Shown here in pieces: positions 1-8,917 of a DNA stretch of 59,881 nt. The stretch is from assembly GCA_008638205.1 (NCBI GenBank), contig VTPO01000009.1, forward strand, positions 1-59,881, given 5' to 3'. How positions within the stretch are numbered: position 1 is the first letter of the stretch; each line of letters starts with the position of its first letter. The stretch comes from Pelagibacteraceae bacterium. GTDB taxonomy: Bacteria; Pseudomonadota; Alphaproteobacteria; Pelagibacterales; Pelagibacteraceae. Made by a program: the position numbers and the translations under genes. The notes under the pieces are model-generated. The model made no database searches. It was not told the DNA's origin and was given only the letters and a program-made list of their open reading frames with translations.

Positions 1-476
1 ACACTAGCTACTGCTTCTTCATATAATTTTCTTCCTCCACCATACTCCATCCATGCCATAACTTCTTGTGATGACATTCCGTATGAAGGACCAGTTCCAA
101 ATAGAGAAGCTGCAGCGTTCTTACCATACCAATATGCAGTCACCCAGTGACCCATATCAACGACCCCTGAACTTACTGCCTGTCCAATTTCTGAAGTTTT
201 AACAACGGCTCCAACTGGCTTAAGATCAATTGTCAAGCTTCCACCAGACATATCTTTCACCATGTTGCAATAATCTTGAGCCATTTCAAAGAATATATTC
301 GCTCCAGATGGCCAAGCTGCCTGCATAGTTAGTTTAACGGATTTTTCTGCAGCACCAGACTTTTTCGTATTATCCTCTGGCTTGCAGGCTGCAAGCAATC
401 CTCCAGCAACAACTGCGCTAGTTGCCACTTTAAAGAATTTTCGTCTAGAGTTAGACGAGATGTTTTTTTTTGACAT
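1..476 (-). CDS. TRAP transporter substrate-binding protein (DctP family), 3' part cut by window edge
   Basis: Reading the minus strand from 476 gives about 158 residues before the window ends. The N-terminus has a twin-arginine stretch (SRRKFFK) followed by a hydrophobic segment ending in a lipobox-like GLLAAC, so the product is probably a Tat-exported lipoprotein. The mature part resembles solute receptors of TRAP transporters for monocarboxylic oxo- or hydroxy-acids (SVKLTMQAAWPSG near the start of the mature domain; GTGPSYGMSSQEVMAWM further on). An in-frame ATG exists at 491, but a GGGAGA Shine-Dalgarno between the two ATGs favours 476. The membrane subunits (dctQ, dctM) would lie beyond the window. 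The substrate is inferred from the neighbouring hydroxyacid genes and is not proven. Confidence 0.85.
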   Translation of the reverse strand, partial: MSKKNISSNSRRKFFKVATSAVVAGGLLAACKPEDNTKKSGAAEKSVKLTMQAAWPSGANIFFEMAQDYCNMVKDMSGGSLTIDLKPVGAVVKTSEIGQAVSSGVVDMGHWVTAYWYGKNAAASLFGTGPSYGMSSQEVMAWMEYGGGRKLYEEAVAS

Positions 477-595
477 GTATTTTTCTCCCATGTTAGTTAA
501 TTAAAACATATAACCACCAAAAATTGTTATTGTCTCTATAAATAAAATTATAGATTTAGTAATTTTATCAGAAATAATTAAAATAACTTTTATAT

Positions 596-610
596 GCAAC
601 CTAAAGTTGC
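596..610 (-). terminator. Small stem-loop directly after the hydroxyacid dehydrogenase stop codon
   Basis: GCAAC and GTTGC form a 5-bp stem with a 5-nt loop immediately downstream of the stop codon of the minus-strand gene ending at 611. The following transcript is AU-rich but lacks a clean U-tract, so this is at best a weak terminator or 3'-end stabiliser of the glc operon. The rest of 477-595 is AT-rich and presumably holds the promoter of the TRAP gene, which I could not assign. Confidence 0.3.
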
Positions 611-1564
611 TTAATTAACTTGATCCTTTGGTTTTTTTCCTGAAAAAAAAACTTCTAAATTATCTATAGCTCTATCACCCATATCAATTCTAGTTCTTTT
701 AGTTGAGCTTCCAAGGTGGGGAAGCAGGAAAAGGTTATCAAGCTTTAAGTATTCTTCATTTATTTTTGGCTCTCCATTGTAAACATCTAAACCAAGAGCA
801 AAAATTTTTCCGCTTTTCATTGCTTCGATCATAGCCTTATCATCGATAATATCTCCTCTAGCAGCATTGGCAACAACCGCTTTATCTGGTAAAATTTTAA
901 TTGTCTCTTCATTTAATAAGTTAGTAGTTTCAGCAGTCGCAGGGCAATTAATAGATAAAAATTCACTTTCTGCAAAAAGAGATTTGGCATCTTTATGATA
1001 TATAGCGCCCAATTCTAAATCACTGCTTAATTTATTTCTGTTATGATAATGTATTTCCATTCCAAAACCTCTGGCTCTTTGGGCTACTGCCCTTCCAATT
1101 CTACCCATTCCTAAAATACCTAATTTTTTATTCGACATTTGTTTACCCATTAAAAAATTAGTAGACCAGTTCCAATTTTGTGCTTCCGCGTGCTTTCTTC
1201 CTTCATACGCTCTTCTAGAAGCTCCAAGCAAAAGCAAAATAGATATATCTGCCGTAGCGTCTGTTAAAACTTCTGGCGTGTTGGTTACTGCTATTCCTCG
1301 CTCCTCTGCAGCATCAACATCTACATTGTTATATCCTACTGCATAATTCGCTATTATTTTAACACTAGATGAAAGTTTGCTTATAATTTCTTTGTCAAAT
1401 TTATTTCCACCAACACACAAAATTCCATCACAGTCTTTAGATAAAGAAATTACTTCTTCAGTTGATAAAACTTTATCTTCTTTATTGAGTGTAGCATCAA
1501 ACAAATTCAAAATTCTTTTCTCATTTTCTGGCAAGAGATTTCTAGTTACTAATATTTTTTTCAT
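611..1564 (-). CDS. D-2-hydroxyacid dehydrogenase (glyoxylate/hydroxypyruvate reductase type)
   Basis: The 317-residue protein has the two-domain NAD(P)-dependent D-2-hydroxyacid dehydrogenase layout. The nucleotide-binding loop is GILGMGRIGRA near residues 150-160. The catalytic Arg lies in NAARGD, the Glu in YNGEP and the His in LPHLGSS. Family knowledge suggests reduction of glyoxylate or hydroxypyruvate, or the reverse oxidation. The start codon lies 23 bases inside the end of glcF, so translation is probably coupled to that gene. Its place at the end of the glcDEF run suggests that it handles glyoxylate made by glycolate oxidase, which is an inference. Exact substrate and NADH/NADPH preference cannot be read from the sequence. 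Confidence 0.88.
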   Translation of the reverse strand: MKKILVTRNLLPENEKRILNLFDATLNKEDKVLSTEEVISLSKDCDGILCVGGNKFDKEIISKLSSSVKIIANYAVGYNNVDVDAAEERGIAVTNTPEVLTDATADISILLLLGASRRAYEGRKHAEAQNWNWSTNFLMGKQMSNKKLGILGMGRIGRAVAQRARGFGMEIHYHNRNKLSSDLELGAIYHKDAKSLFAESEFLSINCPATAETTNLLNEETIKILPDKAVVANAARGDIIDDKAMIEAMKSGKIFALGLDVYNGEPKINEEYLKLDNLFLLPHLGSSTKRTRIDMGDRAIDNLEVFFSGKKPKDQVN

Positions 1565-2864
1565 TATATTCCTTCTTTATTTGCTTTGGTTTGATACCAC
1601 CCGTGAACCAATCTAACAATTCAATAGTATGCACTATTGGTATGGATGAGCCTGTTGCAATTTGTGTAATACAGCCAATATTTCCGGCTGAAATAAAATC
1701 TGGTTTAATCTTATCAATATTTTCTACTTTTCTCTTAAGAAGCTCACTTGCCATTTTTTCCTGTAACAAATTATAAGTTCCGGCAGAGCCGCAGCATAAA
1801 TGTCCGTCGGGTATCTCTAAAATAGTATTCCCTGAGTTTTTTAATAAATCTATTGGTTGTTGGTGCACTTTTTGTCCATGCTGCATAGAGCAAGCAGAAT
1901 GGTAAGCAATTTTATATGATTTTTCATTTTTAATAAAATTAAGCTTTATATTTTTCCCTAAGTATTCTGTCACATCTTTTACCAATTTTGAAACTTGCTT
2001 GGCTTTTTTTCTAAGATTTGTATCTGGGTGATTTTGAAAAATAAAACCATAGTCCTTTAAAGTTGTCCCACACCCTGATGTATTAACAATAATTGCATCT
2101 ATAGGGTTTGTTTCGGATATTTTTGTCCAAGCATTAATGTTTTGAATAAAAGAATTGTGCGCTAATTTTTCTTTTCCCAAATGATGGTTTAATGAACCGC
2201 AGCAACTCACCTCTTGGGACACATGAACCTCCACACCATGTCTGTTTAGAATATTTATAGTAGAATCGTTGATTTGTGGTGATATTACTTTTTGAACACA
2301 TCCGGTTAATAAAATTACTCTAGCAACCGTCTTGCCCTCAGGTTTAAAAACATTTTTTGCTTTATGTTGAGCTTTTGGAAAATTGGTTGGCATCAACGCA
2401 ACCATATTTTTAATTTTTCTTGGCATAAAAAATAAGAGTGGTTTTGTAATTTTAGTTAACCAACCAAGTAAAAGAAATATATTGGGTCTGGGAAGAACAT
2501 AGGAGAGCATGTTCCTTAACAATCTATCTAAAAAAGGTCTTTTGTAATTTCTTTCAATATGATTTCTTCCGTGATCTATAATATGCATATAGTTTACTCC
2601 AGATGGACAGGTGGTCATACATGCATAACAAGATAAGCAACGGTCTATGTGTTTTACTACTTTTTCAGTAGGAGCCTTGTTATTTTCAATCATATCTTTG
2701 ATTAAATAAATTCGACCTCTTGGCCCATCCAATTCATCTCCCAATACTTGAAACGTTGGGCAAGTTGCGTTGCACATTCCACAGTGAACACATTTTCTTA
2801 AGATATCTTCTGTATTTTTTATTTCAGGATCTTCTAGCTGTTTTTTTGTGAAATTAGTTTGCAT
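1542..2864 (-). CDS. glcF: Glycolate oxidase iron-sulfur subunit GlcF
   Basis: This 440-residue subunit passes electrons from the flavin subunits of glycolate oxidase to the quinone pool at the inner membrane. Two CxxCxxCxxxCP 4Fe-4S motifs are visible, at Cys25-Cys35 (CVHCGMCNATCPT) and Cys76-Cys86 (CLSCYACMTTCPS). They are followed by the two CCG-type cysteine-rich motifs of the family (SCCGSLNHH and LCCGSAGTY). The start codon overlaps the stop of glcE by one base, and the 3' end overlaps the next dehydrogenase gene. Length and motif order are typical of GlcF. Confidence 0.96.
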   Translation of the reverse strand: MQTNFTKKQLEDPEIKNTEDILRKCVHCGMCNATCPTFQVLGDELDGPRGRIYLIKDMIENNKAPTEKVVKHIDRCLSCYACMTTCPSGVNYMHIIDHGRNHIERNYKRPFLDRLLRNMLSYVLPRPNIFLLLGWLTKITKPLLFFMPRKIKNMVALMPTNFPKAQHKAKNVFKPEGKTVARVILLTGCVQKVISPQINDSTINILNRHGVEVHVSQEVSCCGSLNHHLGKEKLAHNSFIQNINAWTKISETNPIDAIIVNTSGCGTTLKDYGFIFQNHPDTNLRKKAKQVSKLVKDVTEYLGKNIKLNFIKNEKSYKIAYHSACSMQHGQKVHQQPIDLLKNSGNTILEIPDGHLCCGSAGTYNLLQEKMASELLKRKVENIDKIKPDFISAGNIGCITQIATGSSIPIVHTIELLDWFTGGIKPKQIKKEYNEKNISN

Positions 2865-4096
2865 TAAATACCTGCATAAATTTTACCTGGGTTGAGAATG
2901 CTTTTTGGATCAAAGCTAAGTTTAACTTTAGATGCTAAAGTTTTGATATTTTCATCAGAGCTAGAAAGGAAAAATCCAGAGGTCCTAAATGTATTGTCGG
3001 CTTTCATAATCATAATGTGCGCACTCTTTTCTTTGCAAAATTTTTTCATTTTTTCTAATATCAGATAAGAGGGATCCTCATTACCAATCTCTAAGAAAAT
3101 CAATCCACCCGCCCACTCTACAAAATATTTATTATTAATACCCATAATTTCATCTTCGCAAAATTGACTAATAAAATCAGTGGTTTCTGTCGGTGGAAGA
3201 GAGATTTTAGCAACTATTTTTGGTGAATTGTTAAAGCATTCAAGATTTGCACTAATTTTCCAAAATAAATCTGACTGATAAATTTCTAAAATTGTTTTTT
3301 CTTTTACTTCTTTGAAGATTTTGTTCAAACTTTCAATTCTTTCTTGAACTGAATTTTTTGGGCCCTCAATTCTCAAGGCCGTGATTGTCCTTGAGTTGTC
3401 TAAATCATTCAAACGAAGAAAATCAATATTATTTTTTGGGTAATGGCATGCTCCTGAAATCTCCAAAGAAGTTTTCATGACCTTAGAGAAAACTTCCAAA
3501 GCTTCTTTTGGTGTCAAACCATACATCACAAAAGTTTCAGAAAATTCTGGCTTGGGCACCACTTTAAGAGTCACCTCAGTTAAGACTGACAGTGTTCCAT
3601 ACGATCCAGCCAATAGCTTGCTAAGATCATAGCCAGTAACATTTTTAACTACCGTCCCCCCCGATTTAATACATTCTCCTTTTCCATTTACTGCGGTAAA
3701 TCCTAATAAGTGATCCCTTAAGGATCCAGATTTAAACCTCCTTGGTCCTGATAGATTGCAGGACACCACTCCCCCTATAGACCCATAATTTGGTTTTCCA
3801 TTATACAAATATCCAAGATCTACCGGTTCAAAACCCAGCATTTGATTTTTGGATTTTAAAACTTCTAGAATATCAATAAGAGGGGTTCCAGCTTTAACTT
3901 TAATATAAAGTTCGTCTGGCTGATATTCTACAATTCCACTGTTTTTACTTAGATCTAATGTTTGTGAACATTGAATGCTTCGACCTATGGGCTTAGAATT
4001 AAAAGTTATAATTTCTATTGGTCTATTGGATTCATAACAATCATAAATAAATTGAGAGATTTCCTCTTGGTTGTTTGGGCGGTAAATATCCGTCAT
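2864..4096 (-). CDS. glcE: Glycolate oxidase FAD-binding subunit GlcE
   Basis: This 410-residue protein is a PCMH-type FAD-binding subunit of glycolate oxidase. The N-terminal FAD domain contains VKAGTPLIDIL, the glycine-rich GSIGGVVSCNLSGPRR and GGTVVKNVTGYDLSKL, all characteristic of GlcE. The C-terminus ends in the usual KSILNPGKIYAGI. The gene lies between glcD and glcF with one-base overlaps on both sides, so the three subunits are one translationally coupled unit. Confidence 0.95.
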   Translation of the reverse strand: MTDIYRPNNQEEISQFIYDCYESNRPIEIITFNSKPIGRSIQCSQTLDLSKNSGIVEYQPDELYIKVKAGTPLIDILEVLKSKNQMLGFEPVDLGYLYNGKPNYGSIGGVVSCNLSGPRRFKSGSLRDHLLGFTAVNGKGECIKSGGTVVKNVTGYDLSKLLAGSYGTLSVLTEVTLKVVPKPEFSETFVMYGLTPKEALEVFSKVMKTSLEISGACHYPKNNIDFLRLNDLDNSRTITALRIEGPKNSVQERIESLNKIFKEVKEKTILEIYQSDLFWKISANLECFNNSPKIVAKISLPPTETTDFISQFCEDEIMGINNKYFVEWAGGLIFLEIGNEDPSYLILEKMKKFCKEKSAHIMIMKADNTFRTSGFFLSSSDENIKTLASKVKLSFDPKSILNPGKIYAGI

Positions 4097-5583
4097 TAAA
4101 AACTGGGAAGATCTGGAAATCTTGTTTTTCCTTTATGAACATGAACTCTTCCTTCTTCTGCACATCTATGAAGGATTGGAAAAACTTTACCAGGATTTAA
4201 AAGGCTTTTCTCATCAAACGCCTTCTTTAAACTGAGCTGTTGCTGAATGTCGTCATTATTAAACATTTCACACATAAGCTCCCTTTTTTCTATTCCCACA
4301 CCATGCTCTCCTGTAAGAACACCACCAACTTTAACGCAATATTTTAAAATATCCGCTCCAAAGAATTCTGCTTTTTTTAATTCTTTCTTATTATTTGAAT
4401 CAAACATAATGAGTGGGTGTAAATTACCATCTCCGGCATGAAAACAATTTGCAACAGCTAGTTCGTACTTTTTGGATAAACGGGTTATTTCGTTTAATAC
4501 TGTGCCTAATTTTTTTCTAGGTATAGAGCCATCCATGCATATGTAATCTGGTGAGATAGCACCCAAGGCAGTAAAGGCAGCCTTTCTTCCCTTCCAAAAA
4601 CGTAAACGCTCCTCATCGCTTTCGCTTGCACGGTTATAAGAAGCTTTATTTTTTTTTGCAATTTCCAAGACTTTTTCAATTAACGTGTTCACTTCAGATT
4701 CTGTTCCGTCTAATTCCACTATTAATAATATTTCTACATCCCTTGGGTATCCCGCTTTAGCAAAATTATCTGTGGCAATAATTAATGGCTTGTCCATAAT
4801 TTCCATTCCCGCAGGAATAATCCCGGCACTAATAATATCTGCTACGCAGTTACCGGCATCATCGTTGGTGTCAAAGCCGATGAGAACAGCGCGAACTGAT
4901 TGGGGTTTTTTTAAAATCTTAACTGTAATTTCCGTAATAACACCTAGCAACCCTTCCGAGCCAGTCACCACTCCTAACAAATCATACCCCTCTGCATCCA
5001 AATTTTTTCCTCCGAGCCGGATTATAGTTCCGTCTATTAAAACCATCTCTACTCCAAGAACATTGTTAGTAGTAACTCCATACTTCAGGGAATGAACACC
5101 TCCAGCATTAGTGGATATATTCCCTCCTATAGAGCAGGCCATCTGACTAGATGGATCTGGAGCGTAATAAAAACCTTCATGTTGAACTGCTCCTGTAATT
5201 GATAAATTTGTTACGCCTGGCTGAGTAACTACACATCTATTTTCAAAATCTATCTCTAAAATTTTATTAAATTTTCCCAAAACTACCAAGACCGAATCTT
5301 CTAATGGCAATGCGGATCCAGACAAGCCTGTTCCAGCGCCTCTAGGAACTACTTTTACATTATTATCATAGCAATATTTCAAAATCAGACTCACTTCTTT
5401 TGTGGTCTCTGGTAACACAACTGCAATTGGTTTTTGACGATGAATACTTAAACCGTCAGTTTCATAAACTGCTCTTTCTTCTTCTTCCGAAAGCACGTGT
5501 TTGGAAATTTTTTTTAGACCATTAATAATGCTACTTGATTTTAATAAAGTAGCCTCATCAGGCTTTGGCATAACTAAAGACAT
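4096..5583 (-). CDS. glcD: Glycolate oxidase catalytic subunit GlcD (FAD-linked)
   Basis: The 495-residue flavoprotein oxidises glycolate (or D-lactate in relatives) to the 2-oxoacid. The PCMH FAD domain shows VVPRGAGTGLSGSALP near residues 80-95 and PDPSSQMACSIGGNISTNAG. The FAD-linked oxidase C-domain shows CFHAGDGNLHPLI and GVLTGEHGVGIEKRELM, as in GlcD. It is the first gene of glcD-glcE-glcF. A 62-base gap separates it from the upstream aminotransferase gene on the same strand, so one transcript starting further upstream is possible. Discriminating glycolate from D-lactate rests on the presence of glcE and glcF. Confidence 0.94.
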   Translation of the reverse strand: MSLVMPKPDEATLLKSSSIINGLKKISKHVLSEEEERAVYETDGLSIHRQKPIAVVLPETTKEVSLILKYCYDNNVKVVPRGAGTGLSGSALPLEDSVLVVLGKFNKILEIDFENRCVVTQPGVTNLSITGAVQHEGFYYAPDPSSQMACSIGGNISTNAGGVHSLKYGVTTNNVLGVEMVLIDGTIIRLGGKNLDAEGYDLLGVVTGSEGLLGVITEITVKILKKPQSVRAVLIGFDTNDDAGNCVADIISAGIIPAGMEIMDKPLIIATDNFAKAGYPRDVEILLIVELDGTESEVNTLIEKVLEIAKKNKASYNRASESDEERLRFWKGRKAAFTALGAISPDYICMDGSIPRKKLGTVLNEITRLSKKYELAVANCFHAGDGNLHPLIMFDSNNKKELKKAEFFGADILKYCVKVGGVLTGEHGVGIEKRELMCEMFNNDDIQQQLSLKKAFDEKSLLNPGKVFPILHRCAEEGRVHVHKGKTRFPDLPSF

Positions 5584-5645
5584 GTTACAAAACTATAATA
5601 AATTTAACACTTTTTACAGATAATTCAGTGCAAATTGTGGAAGGA

Positions 5646-6806
5646 TTATAAAATATTTTTTATTTTTTCTAGAGCTTTTTCAATGTTTTCGTAAGAATTT
5701 GCAAAACTAAATCTTACAAAATCATTGGCTGATTTTCCAAAACTAGTACCTGGAACAATTGCAACACCAGCTTCATAGAGACATTTGTCGGCAAACTGAG
5801 CTCCTGTTAGACCTGTTTCACTAATATTGGGAAAAACATAAAATGCCCCTCCTGGATTATTGCAATTAATCCCATCTATAGAATTCAATCCCTCTATAAT
5901 TAGCTTTCTTCTTTTATTAAATTTACTCATCATATCTTCAAGAAAATCATGCGGGCCATCTAAAGCTGCTATGGCAGCAACTTGATTTGCTGCAGAAACA
6001 CAAGAATAACTATTAATTGCCATTCGTGTTACGAGCTCAATTAATTGTTCGGGCCAAACACTCCAACCAAGTCTCCAGCCGGTCATGGCATATGTTTTGC
6101 TCCAACCATCTAATACAATTAACCTGTCATATAATTTTGGATAATAAAAAAAAGAGGGCATTTTGTTTCCATCATAAATTTGTCTACTATAAATTTCATC
6201 ACTCATAATAGCTACATTGGGATATTGTTCTAATCCTTTAGCTAGTTCATCAATTTGATCTTTGGGAATTAATCCTCCTGTTGGATTTTGAGGGTTGTTT
6301 AAAATTAATAACCTTGTCTTATCATTAATTAAGGACAAGACTTTTTTGACATTAAAAGAAAAGTTATTTTTATCTGATAAATACATGGGAACTGCCTTAG
6401 CTCCAGAATAATTAATCATAGATTCATAAATAGGAAATCCAGGTTCTGGATAAATAATTTCTGCACCAGGCTCTCCAAAAAGCATCATGGCAAAGTACAT
6501 AGTTGGTTTTCCGCCAGGTGTGATTAGTACTCTGGATGGGTCAATGGTAGCTGAATACATTTTTTTAATATGAGCAGATACACTTTGTCTTAATTCGAGA
6601 GTCCCATTAGCAGCTGTATAACCATGATGTCCATCTTCTAAAGCTTTTTTTCCTGCCTCCACAATATGCTGTGGAGTTCTAAAATCAGGCTGACCAATTC
6701 CAAGATTTATTATTTCTTGTCCCTCCGATTCCAACTTTTTAGCTTTAGCAAGAACTTCAAAGGCTGACTCTGTTCCTAATCTAGAAAAACTTTGAGCAAT
6801 TTTCAT
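5646..6806 (-). CDS. Class I/II PLP-dependent aminotransferase (aspartate aminotransferase-like)
   Basis: This 386-residue fold-type I aminotransferase has the family's NNPQNPTGG loop near residue 170, the SDEIY segment, and the PLP-binding lysine in DGWSKTYAMTGWRLGW near residue 235. The C-terminal substrate-carboxylate Arg sits in DFVRFSFA. Relatives use aspartate, alanine or aromatic amino acids with an oxoacid acceptor. Its place between glcD and lldD suggests transamination of glyoxylate or pyruvate from the neighbouring oxidases (giving glycine or alanine), but the sequence does not fix the substrate. Only 5 bases separate it from lldD. Confidence 0.85.
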   Translation of the reverse strand: MKIAQSFSRLGTESAFEVLAKAKKLESEGQEIINLGIGQPDFRTPQHIVEAGKKALEDGHHGYTAANGTLELRQSVSAHIKKMYSATIDPSRVLITPGGKPTMYFAMMLFGEPGAEIIYPEPGFPIYESMINYSGAKAVPMYLSDKNNFSFNVKKVLSLINDKTRLLILNNPQNPTGGLIPKDQIDELAKGLEQYPNVAIMSDEIYSRQIYDGNKMPSFFYYPKLYDRLIVLDGWSKTYAMTGWRLGWSVWPEQLIELVTRMAINSYSCVSAANQVAAIAALDGPHDFLEDMMSKFNKRRKLIIEGLNSIDGINCNNPGGAFYVFPNISETGLTGAQFADKCLYEAGVAIVPGTSFGKSANDFVRFSFANSYENIEKALEKIKNIL

Positions 6807-6811
6807 ATCGT

Positions 6812-7960
6812 TTACCTGAACAAAACTTTATCTTTAGTTAATTCCTTTACCGATCTACATCCCATGAGCGTCATTCCTCTTTCAACTTCATCTCTTAATT
6901 TTCCGACTGCTCGCTCAACACCTTCTTGTCCACCAGCACTCAATCCATATAAGTAAGCTTTTCCGATTGAACAAGCATTTGCTCCTAAAGCTAATGCTTT
7001 TAACACATGAGTTCCTCTTTTAATTCCTCCATCCAATATAATTTCTATTTTACCTCCTACCGCATCAACAATGGTTTGCAGCTGATCAAACGGGGCTCTG
7101 GAGCCATCCAATTGTCTTCCACCATGATTAGAAATCATAATGGCTGAAGCTCCAATATCTATTGCTTTTTTTGCATCTTCTACGGACATAATTCCTTTTA
7201 AGGCAAAAGGCCCATTCCACTTTTTAATAGCATATTCAGCGTGTTTCCAATTCATAGATCTGTCGAACTGTTCATTAAGGTAGTCCATAATAGACATCTC
7301 AATACTACTACCTTTTTTTGTCACATGAGAAACATTTGCTAATGTTAATTTTCCTCCTAATAAATACTTTACACTCCATTCTGGATGCATAGCAAAGCTT
7401 AAGAGACTCGAAAGAGTAAGGGAAGGCGGTGTGGTAAAACCTGTACGATGATCACGCTCTCTATTCCCAGCAACAATCGTATCTACCGTTAAACACATTG
7501 CTTTAAAACCTGATGATTTACATCTTTCAATTAAATTATCTGTTAAGCCCTGATCTTTATGAATATATAATTGGAACATTTTGGGACCACCAGAAACTTT
7601 AGAGACGTCTTCAATACTAGTATTTGCCATTGTAGATAAACTAAAAAAAGTTCCAAGCTTTTCTGCTGCTTTGGCCGTTCCTTTTTCTCCATCAGGATGA
7701 TACATTCTATGCATTGCAGTCGGTGACAAAAAAAATGGAAATTTAATGTTTTGTCCTAAAACAGTTGTTGAAAGATCAACTTTGCTAACATCTGTCAATA
7801 CGGAAGGTATGAGGTCACAATTTTCGAATGCCTCTGTGTTTCTTCTTAGAGTAGCTTCATCATCGGCACCACCATCTATGTAGTGAAATATTGGTGAAGG
7901 GAGTTTTTGTTTTGCAAGTTTTCGAAAATCATCGACATTATAACAGTCGCTGATTTTCAT
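6812..7960 (-). CDS. lldD: FMN-dependent alpha-hydroxyacid dehydrogenase (L-lactate dehydrogenase type)
   Basis: This 382-residue TIM-barrel flavoenzyme belongs to the glycolate oxidase / L-lactate cytochrome reductase family. The catalytic-base region is clear in ISNHGGRQLDGSRAPFDQL (about residues 275-294), and the FMN phosphate loop is represented by ILDGGIKRGTHVLKAL. The N-terminal HYIDGGADDEATLRRN segment is typical. It probably oxidises L-lactate (or another L-2-hydroxyacid) to the oxoacid and passes electrons to quinone or cytochrome. It would complement GlcDEF, giving two independent hydroxyacid oxidases in one cluster. The gene symbol is by family resemblance. Confidence 0.87.
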   Translation of the reverse strand: MKISDCYNVDDFRKLAKQKLPSPIFHYIDGGADDEATLRRNTEAFENCDLIPSVLTDVSKVDLSTTVLGQNIKFPFFLSPTAMHRMYHPDGEKGTAKAAEKLGTFFSLSTMANTSIEDVSKVSGGPKMFQLYIHKDQGLTDNLIERCKSSGFKAMCLTVDTIVAGNRERDHRTGFTTPPSLTLSSLLSFAMHPEWSVKYLLGGKLTLANVSHVTKKGSSIEMSIMDYLNEQFDRSMNWKHAEYAIKKWNGPFALKGIMSVEDAKKAIDIGASAIMISNHGGRQLDGSRAPFDQLQTIVDAVGGKIEIILDGGIKRGTHVLKALALGANACSIGKAYLYGLSAGGQEGVERAVGKLRDEVERGMTLMGCRSVKELTKDKVLFR

Positions 7961-7966
7961 AGAAAG

Positions 7967-8479
7967 TTAAAATATTTTTGTAAAATTGAAATGATAATTA
8001 TTTACACCCGGGTTATATTCTGCCAAATCACCATTAGAAATATGGCTAACACCCAAAGACAACACTCCCAGGGAACCGATATCTAATCCTACGTCAATCT
8101 GAGACTTAAATTGTAGAATTTGTCCTAAAGGCTTAGAATATCCTTTGCCATTTTTACCACGTTTATCTGACCCATAAGAATATAGTCCAGGAGTAAATGA
8201 TGGGGTAATAACCAATCTTCCTATTTTATAATCTATTTTAGCCCCAGCATATGCCATTCCAGCATAATATTCTGTCATGAATGCGCCGGCTAAGGGCTTT
8301 ACTGTTCCAATCGGTGTTTCATAAGAATTGTCAAAACTATAATTAAAGCCTAATGACATTGCTTGCTGGTCTACATGCTCATAATCAAATTGAAATACTG
8401 AAGCTCTAAGCTCACCTGCATGAACTTTTGCTCCACTTACCAAAATTAAAAAAACGAAGGCTCTAATAATAAATTTCAT
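7967..8479 (-). CDS. PagL-like outer-membrane lipid A 3-O-deacylase family protein
   Basis: The 170-residue protein starts with a signal peptide (hydrophobic stretch ending SGAKVHA), followed by alternating beta-strand-like segments expected of an 8-stranded outer-membrane barrel. Near the C-terminus is the PagL-type block VSHISNGDLAEYNPGVNNY. The His-x-Ser pair that forms part of the PagL catalytic site is present. The position equivalent to the catalytic Glu, 14 residues after the His, is Asn here. The protein may therefore be a diverged or inactive relative. It follows lldD by only 6 bases on the same strand, and I see no functional link with that gene. Confidence 0.7.
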   Translation of the reverse strand: MKFIIRAFVFLILVSGAKVHAGELRASVFQFDYEHVDQQAMSLGFNYSFDNSYETPIGTVKPLAGAFMTEYYAGMAYAGAKIDYKIGRLVITPSFTPGLYSYGSDKRGKNGKGYSKPLGQILQFKSQIDVGLDIGSLGVLSLGVSHISNGDLAEYNPGVNNYHFNFTKIF

Positions 8480-8548
8480 AATTATTAAATAATATTTACT
8501 ATTAAATTATAAATAAAAAAAGATAATATTTACAAACTTTAGGGCTCT

Positions 8549-8917
8549 TTATTGCCTCAAATGGGGAGCAACTACCTTTATATAAAGAAAAACACCTCCT
8601 AGTAGAGCAAACATCAAGGGAAATCCCCATAATAGAAAAGTATTTATTTTTAAAGGGGGATTAAAAAGAATCCAATCCCCATAACGCTCTGTTAAATAAT
8701 TATAAATTTCCTTATCTGATTTTTTGTTGATTATTTTTTTCTTAATTACTTTCTTTAAATCAATAGCAAAGTCAGAATTTGAGTCATTGAGTGACTGACC
8801 CTGACAGACTAGACACCTTATATTTTTATAAATATTTATTTCTCTTTCAGTAGATGCCATTGCAAGTTGGACTGGGATAAAAAAAAAAAATAATATAATT
8901 AAAAATATATTTCTCAT
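8549..8917 (-). CDS. ccmH: Cytochrome c maturation protein CcmH (N-terminal type)
   Basis: This short 122-residue CcmH/CycL protein has a signal peptide, the apocytochrome-reducing thiol motif IRCLVCQGQSLNDSN (family LRCxxCQ), and a single C-terminal transmembrane helix. It would reduce apocytochrome c cysteines in the periplasm before heme attachment. It lacks the TPR (CcmI) domain found in fused versions. The start codon overlaps the ccmG stop by 4 bases. Confidence 0.93.
   Translation of the reverse strand: MRNIFLIILFFFFIPVQLAMASTEREINIYKNIRCLVCQGQSLNDSNSDFAIDLKKVIKKKIINKKSDKEIYNYLTERYGDWILFNPPLKINTFLLWGFPLMFALLGGVFLYIKVVAPHLRQ

Noticed and set aside
477-491. Upstream in-frame ATG for the TRAP receptor at 491
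   Set aside because: The GGGAGA Shine-Dalgarno lies between the two ATGs, so it can only serve the ATG at 476.
4685-5095. 136-residue frame on the plus strand within glcD
   Set aside because: It is an antisense shadow of glcD, which has complete family motifs on the other strand.
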